From NCBI GenBank assembly GCA_031292515.1, contig JARLGZ010000235.1:124001-188000 (forward strand): a stretch of 64,000 nt of DNA, written 5' to 3'. A program made the translations under genes and the position numbers. This stretch comes from Puia sp. (lineage in GTDB: Bacteria > Bacteroidota > Bacteroidia > Chitinophagales > Chitinophagaceae). The notes beneath the pieces were generated by a model, which did not search any database, was not told the DNA's origin, and saw only the letters and a program-made list of their open reading frames with translations. Shown in pieces: positions 59,521-64,000 of the stretch (its first letter is position 1; each line of letters begins with the position of its first letter).

Positions 59521-60186
59521 CTATCGCTTATTATACATCAGCTCCTGCACCTTTTCCTTGTCCTCTTTTTCTTTTTTCAAGTCGAACATAGTCCCGAAGA
59601 CGCGGTCCCAGATGGTGCTGCTGACCCCGAATCCCTTGTGGTCGTCCTTGTAATGATGCAGATGGTGGTTGCGCCACAAGGGCTTCATCCATTTAAACGG
59701 AGGGTTCCAGGCATGGATAGCATAATGCATACTCCCATAAAGAAGATAGCCCAGCATAAAACCGGACCAGAAACTGAAGACATTCCCGCCGATAAAGAGG
59801 AACATCAGCAGGAAAATGACGGAAGAAATGATGAGGCTGGGCACCGGCGGCATAAACAGGCGCTCCTTATCTCTCGGAAATTCGTGGTGGTTGCCGTGCA
59901 TCACATAGACGAATTTCCGGGCCCGCTCGCTCTCTGCCACCCAATGGAAGGCAAAGCGGTGCATCAGATACTCGAAAAAGGTCCAGAAGAACATGCCGGC
60001 CAGGAATGTCAGCGCGATCCGGGCTATCGAAAAATCCAGCCGTGCGCCGCTATAGTAAAGAAAATAACAGATGATCGGAACATACATTCCCCAAATAACC
60101 AAAGGATGCGTTTTTGTCAGCATCTCCAGGTAGTAGTTCTTAAACAGCTGTGCCTGGCCTTTATTATGTATTTTCTCAAATTTCAT
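59521..60186 (-). CDS. Fatty acid hydroxylase/sterol desaturase-family membrane protein
   Basis: A 221-residue membrane protein with about four hydrophobic helices. The di-iron histidine motifs are complete: EYLMHRFAFHW, HGNHHEFPRD, MHYAIHAW and HHLHHYKDDHKGFGVS. This is the fatty-acid 2-hydroxylase type; it may hydroxylate sphingolipid or other membrane acyl chains, a plausible job because Bacteroidota make sphingolipids (inference). It is convergent with the hypothetical gene upstream and stands alone. Confidence 0.9.
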   Translation of the reverse strand: MKFEKIHNKGQAQLFKNYYLEMLTKTHPLVIWGMYVPIICYFLYYSGARLDFSIARIALTFLAGMFFWTFFEYLMHRFAFHWVAESERARKFVYVMHGNHHEFPRDKERLFMPPVPSLIISSVIFLLMFLFIGGNVFSFWSGFMLGYLLYGSMHYAIHAWNPPFKWMKPLWRNHHLHHYKDDHKGFGVSSTIWDRVFGTMFDLKKEKEDKEKVQELMYNKR

Positions 60187-60460
60187 CGTAAGCTCTTGTT
60201 TTCGTTGATGATAGTAAAACCCACGCTAACTCTTCCCATCCGGTCGCGGCTGTAAAAATACGAAGAACCTTGTTAAACATTGGTCAACAAATTTAATAGG
60301 CCACCATTTTCAGGGCCGGCGACAAATTAACACCGGAAGTTGCCAGGAAGTTCTCCGCTGGGATAAATACCTGTATATTAGCGTCTTATAAAAATTCATG
60401 CTGAACGTATCGATCCCCGGCTGTCGATGGGATAGCCATCCAGGTTATTTTTGTTCTCTT
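60187..60460. other. Intergenic stretch of about 270 bases
   Basis: Between the divergent hydroxylase and FAH-family genes. Apart from the promoter box that follows at 60461, I see no gene or structure. Confidence 0.4.
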
Positions 60461-60468
60461 TATCTTTG
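60461..60468 (+). promoter_or_regulatory. -7 promoter box (TATCTTTG) of the FAH-family gene
   Basis: TAnnTTTG match, 20 bases before the ATG at 60489. Confidence 0.55.
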
Positions 60469-60488
60469 GAACCATTAAATACCGACGA

Positions 60489-61514
60489 ATGAAACTTGTG
60501 TCCTATCTGAAAGATGAACACGAACAGTTGGCCCTGCTCTGTGAAGACCTGTTGTTCGATATGGAGCTGATCCATCCCGATCTTCCCGCCTCGATCGGAT
60601 TTTTCCTCAATTACTGGGACGAACTCATCCCCATCGTACAGGCCGGGGAGATTGCGATCCTGGAGGGGCAGTTCCCTTCTCACAAGGCCATTCCCATCGA
60701 TCGGGTTCAATTGCTGGCGCCCGTTCCCTCACCCCCCTCCTGCCGGGACGGATATGCATTCCGTCAGCATGTCGCCGCGGCAAGACGCAACCGGAACGTC
60801 CCGATGATCCCGGCGTTCGATGAATACCCCATTTTCTATTTTACGAATCATCATAGTATCCAGGGACCCGGCCCCGTCCGCTGTATGCCGGATCATTTTG
60901 AAAAACTGGATTTTGAACTGGAAGTGGCCATCGTCATTTCCAGGCCTGGCAGGAATATCCGGGCGCAGGAAGCCGATGGCTATATCGCCGGCCTGATGAT
61001 CATGAACGATCTGAGCGCCAGGCGTCTGCAGACCGAAGAGATGCTGCTGAACCTGGGACCTGCCAAGGGAAAGGATTTTGCCACCGTCACCGGCCCCTGG
61101 CTCGTCACCCTGGATGAACTGGAGCCCCTCGAAACAGCCTGCAAGGAAGGACATACCGGCAAGAGCTGGGACCTGCCCATGCGGTGTTGGGTGAACGGCA
61201 AACAAGTCAGTGAGGGCAACCTGTCCGATATGGACTGGACTTTTGCGGAACTCATCGAGCGGGCCTCCTATGGAGCCGATCTCTACCCGGGAGATGTGAT
61301 CGGGAGCGGCACCGTCGGAACAGGCTGTTTCCTGGAGTTGAACGGCACCGGCAGGCTGAACGATCCGGATTACCCCGAACAGTGGTTACAGGAGAACGAC
61401 GTGGTGGAAATGGAGGTGGAAGGACTGGGCAGACTCCACACCACCCTCATAAGGGAAGAAGACGATTTCTCCCTGTTGGCACAGAAAAAAAGCAAACAGC
61501 CCGATCATCAATAA
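60489..61514 (+). CDS. Fumarylacetoacetate hydrolase-family protein
   Basis: A 341-residue FAH-fold protein. LDFELEVAIVISRPGRNI holds the E-x-E metal ligands, and MIMNDLSARRLQ and KGKDFATVTGPWLVT follow. GDVIGSGTVGTGCFLEL is the usual C-terminal block. Members cleave C-C bonds of fumarylacetoacetate-type diketones or act as hydratases/decarboxylases. The N-terminal 100 residues are longer than in small FAH proteins. A tyrosine or homogentisate path is possible, but no hmgA is here. A flavin reductase follows 39 bases later. Confidence 0.88.
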   Translation: MKLVSYLKDEHEQLALLCEDLLFDMELIHPDLPASIGFFLNYWDELIPIVQAGEIAILEGQFPSHKAIPIDRVQLLAPVPSPPSCRDGYAFRQHVAAARRNRNVPMIPAFDEYPIFYFTNHHSIQGPGPVRCMPDHFEKLDFELEVAIVISRPGRNIRAQEADGYIAGLMIMNDLSARRLQTEEMLLNLGPAKGKDFATVTGPWLVTLDELEPLETACKEGHTGKSWDLPMRCWVNGKQVSEGNLSDMDWTFAELIERASYGADLYPGDVIGSGTVGTGCFLELNGTGRLNDPDYPEQWLQENDVVEMEVEGLGRLHTTLIREEDDFSLLAQKKSKQPDHQ

Positions 61515-61546
61515 ACTCATTCATAAATTCATTCATAAACTCATCT
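61511..61546 (+). repeat. 12-bp tandem repeat between the FAH and flavin reductase genes
   Basis: Three 12-base units of ATAAACTCATTC type (61511-61522, 61523-61534, 61535-61546), with single-base differences. They include the last codon and stop of the FAH gene. Confidence 0.6.
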
Positions 61547-61553
61547 TCCACCC

Positions 61554-62432
61554 ATGATCCTGGATCTGCAAGCCATTTCCCCGTCGGAGAGACACTCCTG
61601 GCTGCAGCAGGCGGTGGCGCCAAGACCCATCTGTCTGGCCAGTACCGTTGATAAAGCGGGGAATGCGAACCTGAGCCCCTTTAGCTTCTTTAATCTCTTC
61701 TCATCTACCCCGCCCATCCTGATTTTTTCGCCGTCACGCAGGTTACGCGACCATACGACCAAGCACACGCTCCAGAATGTACTCGAAGTCCCGGAAGTGG
61801 TGATCCATATAGTCAGTTATGACAGGGTCCACCAGACGAGCCTGGCCAGCTGCGAATATCCCAAAGCGACTGACGAATTTGTAAAGGCCGGATTTACCCC
61901 GGTAAAAGCCACCCTGGTCAGGCCGCCGATGGTGAAGGAAAGCAGGATAAAGATAGAGTGCAGGGTACTGGAGGTAAAGCCATTGGGAACACAGGGAGGG
62001 GCAGGAAACCTGGTCATCTGCGAGGCGCTGTGCATGCATGTGGACGAGGACATACTGGATGGACACAACGAGATCGATCCCCGCAAACTGCAGCAGGTCG
62101 CACGGCTTGGAGGGAATTGGTACTGCAAAGCCGACGAACACAGCCTCTTCCGGGTGGAAAAGCCGAATACCACACTCGGCATCGGCGTCGACGCATTACC
62201 GGAACACATAAGGACGAGCCGGATCCTGACCGGGAACGACCTTGGCCGGCTGGCCAACTCACAACAGGTGCCGGACATAGACCCCTCCTTTGAAGACAGC
62301 CGGCTTAAAAATATTTTCCAGTATTACTCCATCGACCCGGAAGAAATGCAAAAAGAGCTGCATCTCTATGCGCATGAGTTGCTGCGGCAGGAGAAGACAA
62401 AAGACGCCTGGCAGGTATTGCTCGCCTTATAA
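61554..62432 (+). CDS. Flavin reductase-family protein
   Basis: A 292-residue FMN-binding split-barrel protein. [34 protein letters not shown] is the FMN-binding N-terminal block, and [19 protein letters not shown] and [28 protein letters not shown] follow. It likely reduces FMN or works as an FMN-dependent oxidoreductase. The C-terminal 80 residues extend beyond the core. It lies 39 bases behind the FAH-family gene, separated by a 12-bp tandem repeat; the two are probably co-transcribed and may share an aromatic-degradation path (inference). Confidence 0.88.
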   Translation: MILDLQAISPSERHSWLQQAVAPRPICLASTVDKAGNANLSPFSFFNLFSSTPPILIFSPSRRLRDHTTKHTLQNVLEVPEVVIHIVSYDRVHQTSLASCEYPKATDEFVKAGFTPVKATLVRPPMVKESRIKIECRVLEVKPLGTQGGAGNLVICEALCMHVDEDILDGHNEIDPRKLQQVARLGGNWYCKADEHSLFRVEKPNTTLGIGVDALPEHIRTSRILTGNDLGRLANSQQVPDIDPSFEDSRLKNIFQYYSIDPEEMQKELHLYAHELLRQEKTKDAWQVLLAL

Positions 62433-62458
62433 ATTGCTTGTCTTATAGCGAATTAAGC

Positions 62459-62466
62459 TACCTTTG
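62459..62466 (+). promoter_or_regulatory. -7 promoter box (TACCTTTG) of lysS
   Basis: TAnnTTTG match with TTG 18 bases upstream as a candidate -33 (62438-62440), 28 bases before the lysS ATG. Confidence 0.6.
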
Positions 62467-62494
62467 CACAAATTTTTTGCAAGCGTTTTTTAGT

Positions 62495-64000
62495 ATGATA
62501 CCACAACACTTATCAGAACAGGAGGGCATCCGCCGGGAGAAATTGGCGGAGCTGCAAAAGCTGGGGATCGATGCCTACCCGGCGCCTTTATACCCGGTGT
62601 CCATTACCGCCGCGGCCATCAGGGGTGGATTCCGCGGAGAAGAGAACAAAGAAGCTTTCGCCGACGTATGCCTCGCCGGTCGCATCATGAGCAAACGGGA
62701 CATGGGCAAGGCTTCTTTCGCGGAACTGCAGGACAGCAGCGGAAAGATCCAGATCTATCTGAAAAGGGATGAGATCTGCCCCGGCGAGGACAAGACCTGG
62801 TATGATAGGGTTTGGAAACATTTAACCGACCTCGGTGACTTCATAGGCGTGAAAGGCTTTGTGTTCATCACGAAGATGGGGGAGACGACGGTGCATGTAA
62901 AAGAGATCGTCCTGCTCGCAAAATCCCTCAAGCCGTTGCCGGTGGTCAGGGAGAAGGAAGGCGAGACTTTTGATGCGGTGACCGACCCGGAATTCCGTTA
63001 CCGGCAACGGTATGCCGACCTGATCGTCAATCCCCATGTGAAGGAAACTTTCATCCGGCGGACGAAGATGATCAATGCGATCCGTGAATTCCTCAATGAG
63101 AGGGGCGCCCTGGAAGTCGACACGCCGGTTTTGCAGAGCATCCCCGGAGGAGCCGCAGCGAGACCCTTTATTACACATCACAACGCCCTGGATACCGAAT
63201 TCTATCTCCGTATCGCCAATGAGCTTTATCTGAAGCGACTAATCGTAGGCGGTTTCGATTGGGTCTATGAGTTCAGCCGGAATTTCCGTAACGAAGGCAT
63301 GGACCGCACCCACAACCCCGAATTCACGGTGTTGGAGTTTTATGTAGCCTACAAAGACTATTTGTGGATGATGGAAACGACCGAACAGCTGCTCGAAAAA
63401 GCCGCCCTGGCCACCAACGGCAAAGGAACGGCTACCGTCGACGGCAAGGAGATCGATTTCAGGGCGCCTTACCGTCGCATCACGATGTACGACGCGATCC
63501 TGGAATATACGGGCATCGATATCAGCGGAATGGACGAAAGCGGTTTGCGCGAAGTCTGCCGGAAACTGGACATCCACGCCGATCCGTCCATCGGCAACGG
63601 CAAGCTGATCGACGAAATCTTCAGTTCCGCATGTGAACATCATTTTATACAACCCACTTTTATCACCGACTACCCGGTGGAAATGAGCCCCCTCACAAAA
63701 AAGCACCGCAGCAAACCGGGCCTGGTAGAACGGTTTGAGCTCATCGTCAACGGCAAAGAGATCGCCAACGCCTATACCGAGCTGAACGATCCCCTGGATC
63801 AGCGGGAACGCTTCGAAGAGCAGGTAAGACTGATGGAAAGAGGCGATGACGAAGCCATGTTCATCGACTACGACTTCCTGCGTTCGCTGGAGTACGGGAT
63901 GCCCCCGACTTCAGGCATCGGATTCGGAATCGACCGGTTATGCATGCTGCTGACCAATTCGGCAAGCATCCAGGATGTGCTGCTTTTCCCACAGATGCGC
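62495..64000 (+). CDS. lysS: Lysine--tRNA ligase (class II), cut by the right edge
   Basis: 502 codons are visible, so only a few residues are missing. The OB-fold anticodon domain covers about 55-150 ([23 protein letters not shown]). The catalytic core follows: motif 1 near [12 protein letters not shown], then [21 protein letters not shown], motif 2 [19 protein letters not shown], and motif 3 [15 protein letters not shown]. It charges tRNA-Lys. ATG 62495 fits the family N-terminus and its promoter box. It reads to [10 protein letters not shown] at the edge. Confidence 0.97.
   Translation, partial: MIPQHLSEQEGIRREKLAELQKLGIDAYPAPLYPVSITAAAIRGGFRGEENKEAFADVCLAGRIMSKRDMGKASFAELQDSSGKIQIYLKRDEICPGEDKTWYDRVWKHLTDLGDFIGVKGFVFITKMGETTVHVKEIVLLAKSLKPLPVVREKEGETFDAVTDPEFRYRQRYADLIVNPHVKETFIRRTKMINAIREFLNERGALEVDTPVLQSIPGGAAARPFITHHNALDTEFYLRIANELYLKRLIVGGFDWVYEFSRNFRNEGMDRTHNPEFTVLEFYVAYKDYLWMMETTEQLLEKAALATNGKGTATVDGKEIDFRAPYRRITMYDAILEYTGIDISGMDESGLREVCRKLDIHADPSIGNGKLIDEIFSSACEHHFIQPTFITDYPVEMSPLTKKHRSKPGLVERFELIVNGKEIANAYTELNDPLDQRERFEEQVRLMERGDDEAMFIDYDFLRSLEYGMPPTSGIGFGIDRLCMLLTNSASIQDVLLFPQMR

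Overview
The window is about 64 kb of a Bacteroidota chromosome, most likely from a Chitinophagaceae-type member (inference). Pointers are the gliding proteins GldH and GldC, a type IX secretion C-terminal sorting domain, DUF4290, DUF6089, a TIGR02757-family protein, BatD, paired Skp/OmpH genes beside bamA, and the Bacteroidota promoter box TAnnTTTG lying only a few bases before many start codons. Shine-Dalgarno sequences are mostly absent and TTG starts are common. By eye the backbone is a little above 50% GC, with one AT-richer island near 49-52 kb. I saw no rRNA, tRNA or CRISPR array.

Layout. 0-6.4 kb: a left-truncated DUF4242/cyclase-like/AraC-type regulator, an arginase-fold protein, pheS, a 3-hydroxyacyl-CoA dehydrogenase, an SDR epimerase and an outer-envelope protein. 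6.4-11.6 kb: lpxD, a possible small RNA or leader, an rRNA pseudouridine synthase, yicC, gldH and a two-component pair. 11.6-18 kb: a GH106-like glycosidase, BatD, an SDR, a YjjG-type nucleotidase and a small Lys/Gly-rich exported peptide. 18-25.4 kb: a phospholipid cluster (psd, cdsA, CPBP protease), dus, a GPx-like peroxidase, a retropepsin-like protein, tadA with an unusual insertion, and Fe/Mn superoxide dismutase. 25.4-39.3 kb: rpmH-rnpA-yidD (rpmH is a 51-residue gene), murI, then an envelope cluster on the minus strand (two Skp, bamA, uppS, DUF6089, nadK, a second Omp85-like protein, CBS protein), a hydrolase, CvpA, YqeY and GldC. 39.3-47 kb: a glycosyltransferase, a secreted T9SS cargo, DUF4290, murA, gmk, a DUF21/CBS protein and a TPR protein.

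47-53 kb is the accessory region: a bacterial deoxyhypusine-synthase-like gene diverging from an sdpR-sdpI pair with a clear palindromic operator; a diverged direct repeat; an orphan Rhs C-terminal cassette ending in a colicin-E5-like tRNase domain, followed by an E5-immunity-like gene; a small orphan ORF; and a toxin-antitoxin operon whose ParE-type toxin is broken by one in-frame stop codon. 53-64 kb returns to housekeeping and metabolism: two PepSY-like periplasmic proteins flanking an ACP phosphodiesterase and asnB, a cystathionine gamma-synthase-type enzyme, the TIGR02757 protein, a fatty-acid hydroxylase, a fumarylacetoacetate-hydrolase-family enzyme, a flavin reductase and lysS (cut by the right edge).

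Functionally, envelope building dominates: LpxD, BamA/Skp, UppS, MurA, MurI, Psd/CdsA, the gliding proteins and the T9SS cargo. The most unusual items are the E5-like Rhs toxin/immunity remnant, the ParE nonsense mutation, the SdpR operator, a 15-bp minisatellite inside tadA, MurA with Asp at the catalytic Cys position, and the DUF4242-cyclase-AraC fusion.
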